Below are positions 46,978 through 56,455 of a stretch of 64,000 nt of DNA, in pieces. Location: contig NZ_FOWP01000007.1 in assembly GCF_900115475.1 (NCBI RefSeq), positions 186,001-250,000 on the forward strand, read 5' to 3'. Each line of letters opens with the position of its first letter. The first letter of the stretch is position 1. A program made the position numbers and the translations under genes. The notes below the pieces were generated by a model, which searched no databases, was not told where the DNA came from, and saw nothing but the letters and a program-made list of their open reading frames with translations. The stretch is from Ectopseudomonas composti. Lineage in GTDB: Bacteria > Pseudomonadota > Gammaproteobacteria > Pseudomonadales > Pseudomonadaceae.

Positions 46978-47664
46978 TCACTCGCGATGCGACTTCAATC
47001 CACTCTCGGCCTGCCCCAGCAGGTTGCGGATATAAGCGTCATCGGCATAGCGCTGGCTCAGATCGAGCAGATGAGCATGCGCCTGCTCATACTCTTGCAG
47101 TGCCAGGTAGTTGCGCACCAGCGCGATCTCAGTGATACGCCCCGGTTCGATCTCGAAAGCAGCCCGATTATAGGCGAGCGCCTTGGGGTAGTCGGCATAC
47201 TGCTCACCGTTGTCGCCCAGATAAAGCAGCCCTAGCACGTTGTTAGCCGCCAGACCTCGGGGTGCCAGAGCATGTGCCTGCTCCAGCTTGGCAGCGGCTT
47301 CCGCCACCCTGCCCTGCATGAGGTCGGCGTCAGCCATGTTCACCAGGTAATCGTAAGAGCCTTGTGGATAGTAGGCTGCAGCCTTGGCCGCATATTCGCC
47401 TGAGCGCGGGTAGTCACCCATCTCGTAGTAACCCAGCGAGATGAAGCGAAGCGCATGGGCCCGCTCCATATCCGTCGCAACCGCGCTCTTCACCACCTCT
47501 TCGAACTTGGCAATGGCCTGACGCGATTGCCCCGTGTCATGCAACTGCGATGCCTCGAGCCTCAGTGCCTGCAGTTTCGCCTGCTCGGTCAACGCCTGCG
47601 CAGCATCGCCGCAACCGACCAAACCTGACAGCAACAGCGCCAGCGCCCACATTCGTACCGTCAT
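46978..47664 (-). CDS. TPR-containing lipoprotein
   Basis: The 228-residue protein has a lipoprotein signal (MTVRMWALALLLSGLVGCGD, lipidated cysteine 18, next residue glycine, so likely outer membrane). At least four tetratricopeptide repeats follow (for example ALRFISLGYYEMGDYPRSGE and NNVLGLLYLGDNGEQYADYP). TPR lipoproteins act as scaffolds, for example in pilus or envelope complexes, but no partner is apparent. AAGGACAGG precedes ATG 47664, which I prefer to an upstream ATG at 47706. Confidence 0.8.
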   Translation of the reverse strand: MTVRMWALALLLSGLVGCGDAAQALTEQAKLQALRLEASQLHDTGQSRQAIAKFEEVVKSAVATDMERAHALRFISLGYYEMGDYPRSGEYAAKAAAYYPQGSYDYLVNMADADLMQGRVAEAAAKLEQAHALAPRGLAANNVLGLLYLGDNGEQYADYPKALAYNRAAFEIEPGRITEIALVRNYLALQEYEQAHAHLLDLSQRYADDAYIRNLLGQAESGLKSHRE

Positions 47665-47721
47665 CAAACCTGTCCTTCCCTGACATGGAGAGGTCACCCC
47701 TCCCATTCCGTTCCCGGTTAC

Positions 47722-48093
47722 TTACTTGATCAGGCGCCAGCTGAACGGGTAGCGATACGGCTGCCCCTCATTGGCCTTGATGCCGGCGATGATGGTCAGC
47801 ACCAGTGCAGCCAGGCCCAGCAGCATCAGCAGCGGGAAACCGATCACCACCACCATCAGGATGAAGCAGACCACTGCTGCCAGCGCCACGCTGATCTGGA
47901 AGTTCAGCGCTTCCTTACCCTGCGCATCGACGAAGGGGTCCATATCCTTCTTGATCTGCCAGACGATCAGCGGGCCGAGCAAATTACCGAAGGGGAACAC
48001 CAGGCCGAGAAAGGCGGCGAAATGGCAGAACATCGCCCACTGACGCGCTTCCTGACTGGGCGTCGGAACCGGGTTTTGCATATCGTCGTTCAT
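47722..48093 (-). CDS. DUF4870 small membrane protein
   Basis: The 123-residue protein begins with about 15 polar residues and the DUF4870 signature ARQWAMFCHFAAFLGLVFPF, then LLGPLIVWQIKKDMDPFVD and three or four hydrophobic helices. The family resembles Tic20-like membrane proteins of unknown role. AAGGAGC precedes the start. It lies between rph and the lipoprotein gene on the same strand. Confidence 0.85.
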   Translation of the reverse strand: MNDDMQNPVPTPSQEARQWAMFCHFAAFLGLVFPFGNLLGPLIVWQIKKDMDPFVDAQGKEALNFQISVALAAVVCFILMVVVIGFPLLMLLGLAALVLTIIAGIKANEGQPYRYPFSWRLIK

Positions 48094-48122
48094 GCTTGGT
48101 GCTCCTTGCTCGGTTGAAGATC

Positions 48123-48842
48123 TCAGTCGACCAGAGCGGCCTTCTGCAGCTCAAAGAGCTCGTTCATGCCCTTCTGCGCCAGCGCCAGCATGGCGTTGAA
48201 CTCTTCAGGCTGGAACGGAGCACCTTCGGCAGTGCCCTGCACTTCGATGAAGCCGCCGGCATTGGTCATCACCACGTTGAGGTCGGTCTCGGCGGCGGAG
48301 TCCTCCAGGTAATCCAGATCCAGCACCGGCTCGCCCTTATAGATGCCGACCGAAACGGCAGCGATCATTTGCTTGAGCGGCTCGCCTTTCAGAGCGCCAC
48401 GTTTCTTCAGCACTTTTAGCGCATCGATCAGCGCCACCATGGCACCGGTGATGGAGGCGGTACGGGTACCGCCGTCAGCCTGGATCACATCGCAATCGAC
48501 GTACAAGGTGTTCTCGCCCAGCTTGGTCATATCCAGCGCCGCGCGCAGCGAGCGACCGATCAGACGCTGGATTTCCAGGGTGCGGCCGCCCTGCTTGCCG
48601 CGGCTGGCCTCACGCTGGTTACGCTCGCCGGTGGCACGCGGCAGCATGCCGTACTCGGCGGTCAACCAGCCCTGGCCCTGCCCCTTGAGGAAACGCGGCA
48701 CGCCCGACTCGACGCTGACGGTGCAGATCACCTTGGTATCGCCGAACTCCACCAGTACCGAGCCCTCGGCGTGCTTGGTGTAGTTGCGGGTAATGCGAAT
48801 CGAGCGCAACTGATCGGCGGCGCGGCCACTGGGACGTTTCAT
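48123..48842 (-). CDS. rph: ribonuclease PH
   Basis: The 239-residue phosphorolytic exonuclease trims tRNA 3' ends. It shows [32 protein letters not shown] [32 protein letters not shown] and [19 protein letters not shown]. It is full length, unlike the truncated allele of E. coli K-12. It is divergent from yicC. Confidence 0.97.
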   Translation of the reverse strand: MKRPSGRAADQLRSIRITRNYTKHAEGSVLVEFGDTKVICTVSVESGVPRFLKGQGQGWLTAEYGMLPRATGERNQREASRGKQGGRTLEIQRLIGRSLRAALDMTKLGENTLYVDCDVIQADGGTRTASITGAMVALIDALKVLKKRGALKGEPLKQMIAAVSVGIYKGEPVLDLDYLEDSAAETDLNVVMTNAGGFIEVQGTAEGAPFQPEEFNAMLALAQKGMNELFELQKAALVD

Positions 48843-48981
48843 CGAGCGATACCTACTTCATTAAGTGAAAACAGTGCGCATTATAGGGGCGGGGCGGCTG
48901 CGGCGACATGCCGAATTGGGTAGGGTCGATTCACTGCGCTACAATCCTGCGTTTTTCGAGTCGACGTCCACGAGGTATCCC

Positions 48982-49845
48982 ATGGTTCACAGCATGACGG
49001 CCTTTGCCCGCAACGAGCAGGCAACTGCTCACGGCACCCTGAGCTGGGAACTGCGCTCGGTCAACCATCGCTACCTGGAGCCGCACCTGCGCCTACCGGA
49101 AGCCTTCCGCGACCTCGAAGGCGCCGTGCGTGAAGCACTGCGCCAAGGGCTGTCGCGCGGCAAGGTGGAATGCACCCTGCGCTTCGCCGAAGAAAGCGCC
49201 GGCAAACAGCTGCAGGTCGATAGCGAGCGCGCGCGCCAACTGATCACCGCCGCCGAGCAGGTCGCTGCGCTGATTCAGCAGCCAGCGCCACTCAACCCGC
49301 TGGAAGTGCTGGCCTGGCCCGGCGTGCTGGTCGCCGACTCGGCCGATCCGCAGGCGCTCAACGCCGCTGCGCTGAAACTGTTCGACCAGGCGCTGGGCGA
49401 ACTCAAGGCCGGCCGTGCCCGTGAAGGCGCCGAGTTGGCCAAGCTGCTCAATGATCGCCTCGACAGCATCCTCGACGAAGTCGCCTCCCTGCGCGAACTG
49501 GTGCCACAGATGCTCGCCGGCCAGCGCCAGAAGATCGAAACCCGCTTCGCCGAGATGCAGGCCGAGCTCGATCCGCAACGCCTGGAGCAGGAGCTGGTGC
49601 TGCTCGCGCAGAAGAGCGACGTGGCCGAAGAACTGGATCGCCTCAGCACCCACGTCAGCGAAGTACGTCGCGTGCTCAAGGCCGGCGGCGCGGCCGGTCG
49701 GCGCCTGGACTTCCTGATGCAGGAACTCAACCGCGAAGCCAACACCCTCGGCTCCAAGGCGTTCGACACGCGCAGCACGCAAGCGGCCGTCAATTTGAAA
49801 GTCCTGATCGAGCAGATGCGCGAGCAGGTTCAGAATATCGAGTGA
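48982..49845 (+). CDS. yicC: YicC family endoribonuclease/stress protein
   Basis: The 287-residue protein begins MVHSMTAFARNEQATAHGTL and SWELRSVNHRYLEPHLRLPE, and ends SKAFDTRSTQAAVNLKVLIE, both family hallmarks. E. coli YicC is a hexameric RNase that affects small-RNA decay. The start at 48982 (GAGG upstream) aligns with the family. It is divergent from rph and upstream of gmk, a conserved arrangement. Confidence 0.93.
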   Translation: MVHSMTAFARNEQATAHGTLSWELRSVNHRYLEPHLRLPEAFRDLEGAVREALRQGLSRGKVECTLRFAEESAGKQLQVDSERARQLITAAEQVAALIQQPAPLNPLEVLAWPGVLVADSADPQALNAAALKLFDQALGELKAGRAREGAELAKLLNDRLDSILDEVASLRELVPQMLAGQRQKIETRFAEMQAELDPQRLEQELVLLAQKSDVAEELDRLSTHVSEVRRVLKAGGAAGRRLDFLMQELNREANTLGSKAFDTRSTQAAVNLKVLIEQMREQVQNIE

Positions 49846-49847
49846 AA

Positions 49848-50610
<763 letters not shown>

Positions 50611-50612
50611 GA

Positions 50613-50696
50613 GCAGCTGCAGGCTTCAAGCCACAAGCTGCCAGTAAAAGCAAGGCCGAATTGGCTCCTGCTTGTAGCCTGGAGCTTGAAGCTGCT
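50613..50696. repeat. 84-bp imperfect palindrome between gmk and rpoZ
   Basis: GCAGCTGCAGGCTTCAAGCC with ACAAGCTG is mirrored by CTTGTAGCCTGGAGCTTGAAGCTGC, roughly 22 of 29 arm positions matching. This CTTCAAGC-type repeat is REP-like and could separate gmk and rpoZ expression. Confidence 0.5.
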
Positions 50697-50760
50697 TTAC
50701 ACTATCCAGTCCGCTCGCCCGCTCGGGCCAAGCTTATCCGCACACGTTACGAGGAACACC

Positions 50761-51024
50761 ATGGCTCGCGTTACCGTCGAAGATTGCCTGGACAACGTTG
50801 ATAACCGCTTCGAACTGGTCATGCTCGCGACCAAACGTTCGCGCCAGCTGGCCACCGGCGGCAAAGAGCCGAAAGTGGCTTGGGAAAACGACAAGCCCAC
50901 CGTAGTGGCCCTGCGCGAAATCGCCGCTGGCCTGGTGGACTATGAAGTGATCGCCCAGGAAGACATCGTCGAAGAAGAGCCGCTGTTCGCTGCCTTCGAG
51001 GAAGAGGCCAACGAGCCTCTGTAA
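50761..51024 (+). CDS. rpoZ: RNA polymerase omega subunit
   Basis: The 87-residue protein begins [20 protein letters not shown] and continues [17 protein letters not shown], diagnostic of omega. It assists assembly of the beta-prime subunit and forms part of a ppGpp site. CGAGGAA precedes the ATG. It is followed after 63 bases by spoT. Confidence 0.97.
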   Translation: MARVTVEDCLDNVDNRFELVMLATKRSRQLATGGKEPKVAWENDKPTVVALREIAAGLVDYEVIAQEDIVEEEPLFAAFEEEANEPL

Positions 51025-51087
51025 GTCGATGATGCCGGGTCGAAGTTGCGCGGCGTGTAGCCAAGCCAGCCCTGAGGGGAATACCCC

Positions 51088-53199
51088 ATGGCTGGCATAG
51101 ACGCTCTCGCCGACCGACTTTCGGCCTACCTCGGCAATGACCAGGTCAACCTGGTGCGCCGAGCCTACTTCTACGCCGAACAGGCGCACGATGGCCAACG
51201 CCGCCGCAGTGGCGAAGCCTACGTGACCCACCCGCTGGCCGTGGCCAGCATCCTCGCCGACATGCACATGGATCATCAGAGCCTGATGGCCGCCATGCTG
51301 CACGACGTCATCGAAGACACCGGCATCGCCAAGGAAGCGCTCAACGCGCAGTTCGGCGAAACCGTGGCCGAACTGGTCGACGGGGTCAGCAAACTGACCC
51401 AGATGAACTTCGAGACCAAGGCCGAGGCGCAGGCTGAGAACTTCCAGAAGATGGCCATGGCCATGGCCCGCGACATCCGCGTGATTCTGGTCAAGCTCGC
51501 CGACCGCCTGCACAACATGCGCACCCTCGATGCCATGCCGCACGAGAAAAGCCGGCGCATCGCCAAGGAAACCCTGGAAATCTACGCCCCCATCGCCAAC
51601 CGGCTGGGCATGCACAACATGCGCGTGGAGTTCGAAGACCTGGGCTTCAAGGCCATGCACCCGATGCGCTCCGAGCGCATCCGCGCCGCCGTGCGCCGCG
51701 CTCGGGGCAACCGCAAGGAAATCGTCGCCAAGATCGAAGAGTCGATTCAGGTGTGCCTGCAGCACGAGGGCATGGAAGGCGAAGTGATCGGCCGCGAGAA
51801 GCACCTCTACAGCATCTACCAGAAGATGCGCGGCAAGCGTAAGGCGTTCAACGAGATCATGGACGTCTACGCCTTCCGCATCATCGTCGACAAAGTCGAC
51901 ACCTGCTACCGCGTGCTCGGCGCCGTGCACAACCTGTACAAGCCGCTGCCCGGACGCTTCAAGGATTACATCGCGATTCCCAAGGCCAACGGTTACCAGT
52001 CGCTGCACACCACGTTGTTCGGCATGCACGGCGTGCCCATCGAGATCCAGATCCGCACCCGCGAGATGGAAGAGATGGCCAACAACGGCATCGCCGCGCA
52101 CTGGCTGTACAAGTCCAACGAGGACGAAGCGCCCAAGGGCAACCACGCCCGCGCACGCCAATGGGTCAAGGGCGTGCTGGAGCTGCAGCAACGCGCCGGC
52201 AACTCGCTGGAATTCATCGAGAGCGTGAAGATCGACCTGTTCCCGGACGAGGTCTACGTGTTCACGCCCAAGGGCCGCATCATGGAGCTGCCGAAAGGCT
52301 CCACCGCGGTCGACTTCGCCTACGCGGTGCATACCGACGTCGGCAACACCTGCATCGCCTGCCGCATCAACCGCCGCCTGGCGCCGCTGTCGCAGGCCCT
52401 GGAAAGCGGCTCGACGGTGGAAATCGTCACCGCACCGGGCGCCCGGCCCAATCCGGCCTGGCTCAACTTCGTGGTCACCGGCAAGGCGCGCACGCACATC
52501 CGTCACGCCCTCAAGCAGCAACGTCGTTCCGAATCCATCAGCCTTGGCGAACGGCTGTTGAACAAGGTACTGGCCAGCTTCGACACGAACCTGGAGAAGA
52601 TCGCTCCCGAACGCGTCCAGGCCGTACTTGGCGAATACCGTCAGGAGGTCATCGAAGACCTGCTCGAAGACATCGGACTGGGCAATCGCATGGCCTACGT
52701 CGTAGCACGCCGCCTGGTCGCCGAAAGTGGCGACGACACCTTGCCGAGCAGCGAAGGTCCGTTGGCGATTCGCGGCACCGAAGGCCTGGTGATGAGCTAC
52801 GCCAAGTGCTGTACACCGATTCCGGGCGACCCCATCGTCGGCTATCTGTCCGCTGGCAAGGGCATGGTGGTGCACATGGAGAACTGCCGGAACATCGTCG
52901 ACATCCGCCACAACCCGGAAAAATGCATCCAGCTCAATTGGGCCAAGGACGTCACCGGCGAATTCAACGTCGAACTGCGCGTCGAGCTGGAGCACCAGCG
53001 CGGCCTGATCGCCTTGCTGGCCAGCAGCGTCAATGCCGCCGATGGCAACATCGAGAAGATCAGCATGGACGAACGCGACGGCCGCATCAGCGTGGTGCAG
53101 CTGGTGGTCAGCGTGCATGACCGCGTGCACCTGGCCCGCGTGATCAAGAAACTGCGCGCACTCAAGGGCGTGATGCGTATCACCCGAGTACGCGCCTGA
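51088..53199 (+). CDS. spoT: bifunctional (p)ppGpp synthetase/hydrolase SpoT
   Basis: The 703-residue protein has the HD hydrolase domain (HDVIED at 72-77, with [13 protein letters not shown] before), a synthetase domain ([20 protein letters not shown], then [19 protein letters not shown]), TGS ([20 protein letters not shown]) and a C-terminal ACT domain (about 625-703). It degrades and makes the stringent alarmone. TGAGGGGAA precedes the start. It lies downstream of gmk-rpoZ, a common gammaproteobacterial order. Confidence 0.97.
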   Translation: MAGIDALADRLSAYLGNDQVNLVRRAYFYAEQAHDGQRRRSGEAYVTHPLAVASILADMHMDHQSLMAAMLHDVIEDTGIAKEALNAQFGETVAELVDGVSKLTQMNFETKAEAQAENFQKMAMAMARDIRVILVKLADRLHNMRTLDAMPHEKSRRIAKETLEIYAPIANRLGMHNMRVEFEDLGFKAMHPMRSERIRAAVRRARGNRKEIVAKIEESIQVCLQHEGMEGEVIGREKHLYSIYQKMRGKRKAFNEIMDVYAFRIIVDKVDTCYRVLGAVHNLYKPLPGRFKDYIAIPKANGYQSLHTTLFGMHGVPIEIQIRTREMEEMANNGIAAHWLYKSNEDEAPKGNHARARQWVKGVLELQQRAGNSLEFIESVKIDLFPDEVYVFTPKGRIMELPKGSTAVDFAYAVHTDVGNTCIACRINRRLAPLSQALESGSTVEIVTAPGARPNPAWLNFVVTGKARTHIRHALKQQRRSESISLGERLLNKVLASFDTNLEKIAPERVQAVLGEYRQEVIEDLLEDIGLGNRMAYVVARRLVAESGDDTLPSSEGPLAIRGTEGLVMSYAKCCTPIPGDPIVGYLSAGKGMVVHMENCRNIVDIRHNPEKCIQLNWAKDVTGEFNVELRVELEHQRGLIALLASSVNAADGNIEKISMDERDGRISVVQLVVSVHDRVHLARVIKKLRALKGVMRITRVRA

Positions 53200-53267
53200 C
53201 ACAATCCCCCTATTTCCAGTCTGTAGGCTGGGTGCTCGACCCAGCCAGTTCTCACAAGGAGCGATTC

Positions 53268-53648
53268 ATGAGCAAGACCGTCATCACCAGCGACAAGGCC
53301 CCCGCCGCCATCGGCACCTACTCCCAGGCGATCAAGGCCGGCAACACCGTCTACATGTCCGGTCAGATCCCGCTGGACCCGGTAAGCATGGAGCTGGTCG
53401 AAGGCTTCGAAGCACAGACCGCACAGGTGTTCGAGAACCTCAAGGCCGTTGCAGAAGCTGCAGGCGGCTCGTTCAAGGACATCGTCAAGCTCAACATCTT
53501 CCTCACCGACCTCTCGCACTTCGCCAAGGTCAACGAGATCATGGGTCGCTACTTCGAACAGCCCTACCCGGCTCGCGCCGCCATCGGCGTTGCCGCTCTG
53601 CCGCGTGGTTCGCAGGTGGAAATGGACGCGATTCTGGTCATCGAATAA
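53268..53648 (+). CDS. ridA: RidA enamine/imine deaminase
   Basis: The 126-residue protein shows the canonical RidA text: [28 protein letters not shown] and [12 protein letters not shown] with catalytic arginine 103, then [10 protein letters not shown]. It hydrolyses 2-aminoacrylate and related imines, protecting pyridoxal enzymes. CAAGGAG precedes the start. It follows spoT, as in many gammaproteobacteria. Contrast with the arginine-less paralogue at 3674. Confidence 0.95.
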   Translation: MSKTVITSDKAPAAIGTYSQAIKAGNTVYMSGQIPLDPVSMELVEGFEAQTAQVFENLKAVAEAAGGSFKDIVKLNIFLTDLSHFAKVNEIMGRYFEQPYPARAAIGVAALPRGSQVEMDAILVIE

Positions 53649-53706
53649 GTCGTTCTTCGGGCGGGGTGTGACGCCCCGCTCTCCCTTCCACGGCATGGAG
53701 ATCACC

Positions 53707-54438
53707 ATGCGTCTGCTTCCCCTGCTGCTCTGCAGTGCCCTGCTGGCCGGCTGCGCCAGTAAGCCGAACAACGACCCGAGTGGAACCTGGATCAACCAGG
53801 CCGCCATCGACGCCGCCCGCGAAAGTGGCCGCCTGCGCGAAGCCCTGCTCGCCTACGGCCCCAACCTCGAATGGCATATCGCTCCCGACCGCCAGGAGGC
53901 CAGCTACAGCAATGGCTTCGAGCTGGCCGAAGGCAAGCTGCAAAGCGCCGGAGAAGGCCGTTGGCAGGTGACCTTCTACGGTGACTACAAGGAACAACTG
54001 GGTGTGCAGAGTGGCGAACTGGTACAGATCGCCAGCGACTACTGGCCCGAGCAGCATTTCACCCGGGTCGACAGCTCCGGCGAGCCCAGACCACTGGGCA
54101 GCAGCTTCGAACAGGCGCTGTATCGCGACTATCTGGGCGGCGACTGGCTGATCGAGGAAGGCCTCGGCCAGGGCGGCCTGGTGCGCTTCAACAGCGACGG
54201 CCAGGTGCAGGGATTGCCAGGCGCCGAACGCTTCGCCCTGTGCCTGGCGGGCGATTGCGCAGCCATGAGCGGTGAACACGACAGCCTCTGGTTGCAAGCC
54301 GGCGATCAGGGCAGCCCCTGGCTATTCGTCCACGAAGGCAATCAGCTGCGGATCTTCGAAGCGCACAACCGCGCCCAATTCGATGAGATGCCCGAGTACC
54401 AGCCGGGCCCGCAGCGCTGGTTGCTCAAGCGCCGCTGA
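53707..54438 (+). CDS. lipoprotein of unknown function
   Basis: The 243-residue protein has a lipobox (MRLLPLLLCSALLAGCASK, cysteine 16). The rest is a soluble domain rich in aromatic and acidic residues (SGTWINQAAIDAARESGRLR and GRWQVTFYGDYKEQLGVQSG), which may be a beta-rich fold. I do not recognise the family. GGAG 7 bases before ATG 53707 sets the start. It is downstream of ridA and convergent with the epimerase gene. Confidence 0.75.
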   Translation: MRLLPLLLCSALLAGCASKPNNDPSGTWINQAAIDAARESGRLREALLAYGPNLEWHIAPDRQEASYSNGFELAEGKLQSAGEGRWQVTFYGDYKEQLGVQSGELVQIASDYWPEQHFTRVDSSGEPRPLGSSFEQALYRDYLGGDWLIEEGLGQGGLVRFNSDGQVQGLPGAERFALCLAGDCAAMSGEHDSLWLQAGDQGSPWLFVHEGNQLRIFEAHNRAQFDEMPEYQPGPQRWLLKRR

Positions 54439-54455
54439 TCAACGCTGGCCTGGCT

Positions 54456-55313
54456 CTATTTGTCCCGCAAGATCGCCGCATAGCCCTCGCGATAGCTGGG
54501 GTACTGCGGCGCCCAACCCAGCGCACGGGCGCGGGCATTGCTGCAGCGCTTGCTGCCGGCGCGGCGCACGCGCTGCTCGTCGCTCCAGTGGCTAACGCCC
54601 AGTTGCTCGCGCAACCAGCCCACCACGTCGTGCAGCGGCGCCGGCTCGTTGTCGACGCCCAGGTAGCAATCGGCCAAAGGCACGCCCGCAGCGTCGGCCT
54701 GCAGCAACGTGGCGAGCAGTCCTGCTGCATCGTCGACATGAATGCGGTTGCCATACAGCGGCGGTGTTTCACTGACGCGGTAGCCTCCGCGCACCTGGCT
54801 CAGCAACCATTCCCGGCCGGGACCATAGAGACCGGTCAAACGCACCGTGGTCGAAGGCAGGCCACTGTCGAGCGCGACACGTTCGGCTTCACGCATGATC
54901 ACCGCAGAAAAGCTCTGGGCTTCGGCCGGAGAATCCTCATCGATCCACTCGCCCTCCTGCTGCCCGTACACCCCGCTGCTGGAGGCGAAGAGGATGCGTC
55001 GCGGGCGCTGGCCATGTTCAGCCAGCCAGCTCAGCACACGGCGCAACCCGTCGACATAGGCAGCACGGTAGCCGGCCTCGTCGTGCTGGGTGGCGGCTGC
55101 GCAGTACACCAGATACTCAAGCGCCCCCTGCGGCCAATCCGCTGGGCATTGATCAGCGTGCAGGTCACCGGCCAGCGGCTCGATGGCGGCCGGCAGCGCG
55201 GCCACGTTGCGGCGCATGCCCAGCACGCGCCAGCCCTGTTCGGCCATACGCAGGCCAAGACGGGTACCGACGTCCCCGCACCCGGCAATCAGCAGGCTGT
55301 TGCAGCTCGACAT
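54456..55313 (-). CDS. NAD-dependent epimerase/dehydratase family (extended SDR) protein
   Basis: The 285-residue protein has an N-terminal Rossmann motif (LLIAGCGDVGTRLGLRMAEQ; GCGDVG in place of GxxGxxG), LFASSSGVYGQQEGEWIDED with the serine and tyrosine region, and RLTGLYGPGREWLLSQVRGG. The classical YxxxK is not conserved as such, so the enzyme is an atypical SDR related to YeeZ. GGAGAA 4 bases before ATG 55313 supports the start; an ATG 4 codons earlier exists. Substrate unknown. It is divergent from oxyR. Confidence 0.8.
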   Translation of the reverse strand: MSSCNSLLIAGCGDVGTRLGLRMAEQGWRVLGMRRNVAALPAAIEPLAGDLHADQCPADWPQGALEYLVYCAAATQHDEAGYRAAYVDGLRRVLSWLAEHGQRPRRILFASSSGVYGQQEGEWIDEDSPAEAQSFSAVIMREAERVALDSGLPSTTVRLTGLYGPGREWLLSQVRGGYRVSETPPLYGNRIHVDDAAGLLATLLQADAAGVPLADCYLGVDNEPAPLHDVVGWLREQLGVSHWSDEQRVRRAGSKRCSNARARALGWAPQYPSYREGYAAILRDK

Positions 55314-55517
55314 GCTTTTCTCCATGACTTCTATGCGACAGCGCAGTGTAACAGCCCGTTTGAAAGCATCGGCTGAAGCATTCAGCGGACTGCATGAGTG
55401 CTGGAGGCAGGGCGGCGCAGACGCCAAAGTCGAGATAGTTTTGCAACAGTCTATTAGCGCGGTTGGTTCATCTGATTGCAAAGGCTATGCTTGGCGGCAA
55501 CTTAATGGATAAACACT

Positions 55518-56447
55518 ATGACCCTCACCGAACTGCGGTACATCGTCACCCTCGCTCAGGAACAGCATTTCGGCCGTGCCGCCGAGCGTTGCCACGTCAG
55601 CCAGCCGACCCTGTCGGTTGGCGTGAAGAAGCTGGAAGACGAGCTTGGCGTGCTGATCTTCGAGCGCAGCAAGAGCGCTGTGCGCCTGACGCCAGTCGGT
55701 GAGGGCATCGTCACTCAGGCGCAGAAGGTGCTGGAGCAGGCCCAGGGCATTCGCGAACTGGCTCAGGCTGGCAAAAACCAACTGGCCGCGCCGCTGAAGA
55801 TCGGCGCCATCTACACCGTTGGCCCCTATCTGTTCCCGCACCTGATTCCGCAGTTGCACCGGGTCGCACCGGACATGCCGCTGTACATCGAGGAAAACTT
55901 CACCCACATCCTGCGTGACAAGCTGCGCACCGGTGAGCTGGACGCCATCATCATCGCCCTGCCGTTCCAGGAAGCCGATGTCCTGACCAAACCGCTGTAC
56001 GACGAGCCCTTCTACGCGCTGCTGCCAACCGGCCACCCCTGGGCGGCGATGGACACCATCGACACCAAGCTGCTCAACGACAAGAGCCTGCTGCTGCTCG
56101 GCGAGGGCCACTGCTTCCGCGATCAGGTGCTGGAAGCCTGCCCGACCCTGCGCAAGGGTGGCGATGACCACGGCAAGCACACCACGGTGGAGTCCAGCTC
56201 GCTGGAGACCATCCGCCACATGGTCGCCTCTGGTCTCGGCGTGTCGATCCTGCCGTTCTCGGCAGTCGACAGCCACCACTATGCGCCCGGCGTGATCGAA
56301 GTCCGTCCGCTCAGTGCACCAGTGCCGTTCCGTACCGTGGCCATCGCCTGGCGCGCCAGTTTCCCGCGGCCCAACGCCATCGAAGTGCTGGCCGACTCCA
56401 TCCGCCTCTGCTCGGTCGCCCGCAGCCCGCAGACCAAGAGCGCCTGA
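55518..56447 (+). CDS. oxyR: hydrogen-peroxide-responsive LysR regulator OxyR
   Basis: The 309-residue protein has an N-terminal LysR HTH (MTLTELRYIVTLAQEQHFGR, then VSQPTLSVGVKKLEDELG) and the redox pair C199 and C208 (GEGHCFRDQVLEACP), exactly the OxyR disulfide switch. It activates catalase, alkyl hydroperoxide reductase and related genes. It lies 8 bases before recG, a conserved Pseudomonas oxyR-recG operon. The upstream region has scattered ATAG/CTAT half-sites but not in consensus spacing. Confidence 0.95.
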   Translation: MTLTELRYIVTLAQEQHFGRAAERCHVSQPTLSVGVKKLEDELGVLIFERSKSAVRLTPVGEGIVTQAQKVLEQAQGIRELAQAGKNQLAAPLKIGAIYTVGPYLFPHLIPQLHRVAPDMPLYIEENFTHILRDKLRTGELDAIIIALPFQEADVLTKPLYDEPFYALLPTGHPWAAMDTIDTKLLNDKSLLLLGEGHCFRDQVLEACPTLRKGGDDHGKHTTVESSSLETIRHMVASGLGVSILPFSAVDSHHYAPGVIEVRPLSAPVPFRTVAIAWRASFPRPNAIEVLADSIRLCSVARSPQTKSA

Positions 56448-56455
56448 GGTCTGAG

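Noticed and set aside
55435..55488. OxyR self-binding site from ATAG/CTAT half-sites
   Set aside because: Half-sites at 55435, 55451, 55475 and 55485 are not at the spacing of the OxyR consensus, so I do not call it.
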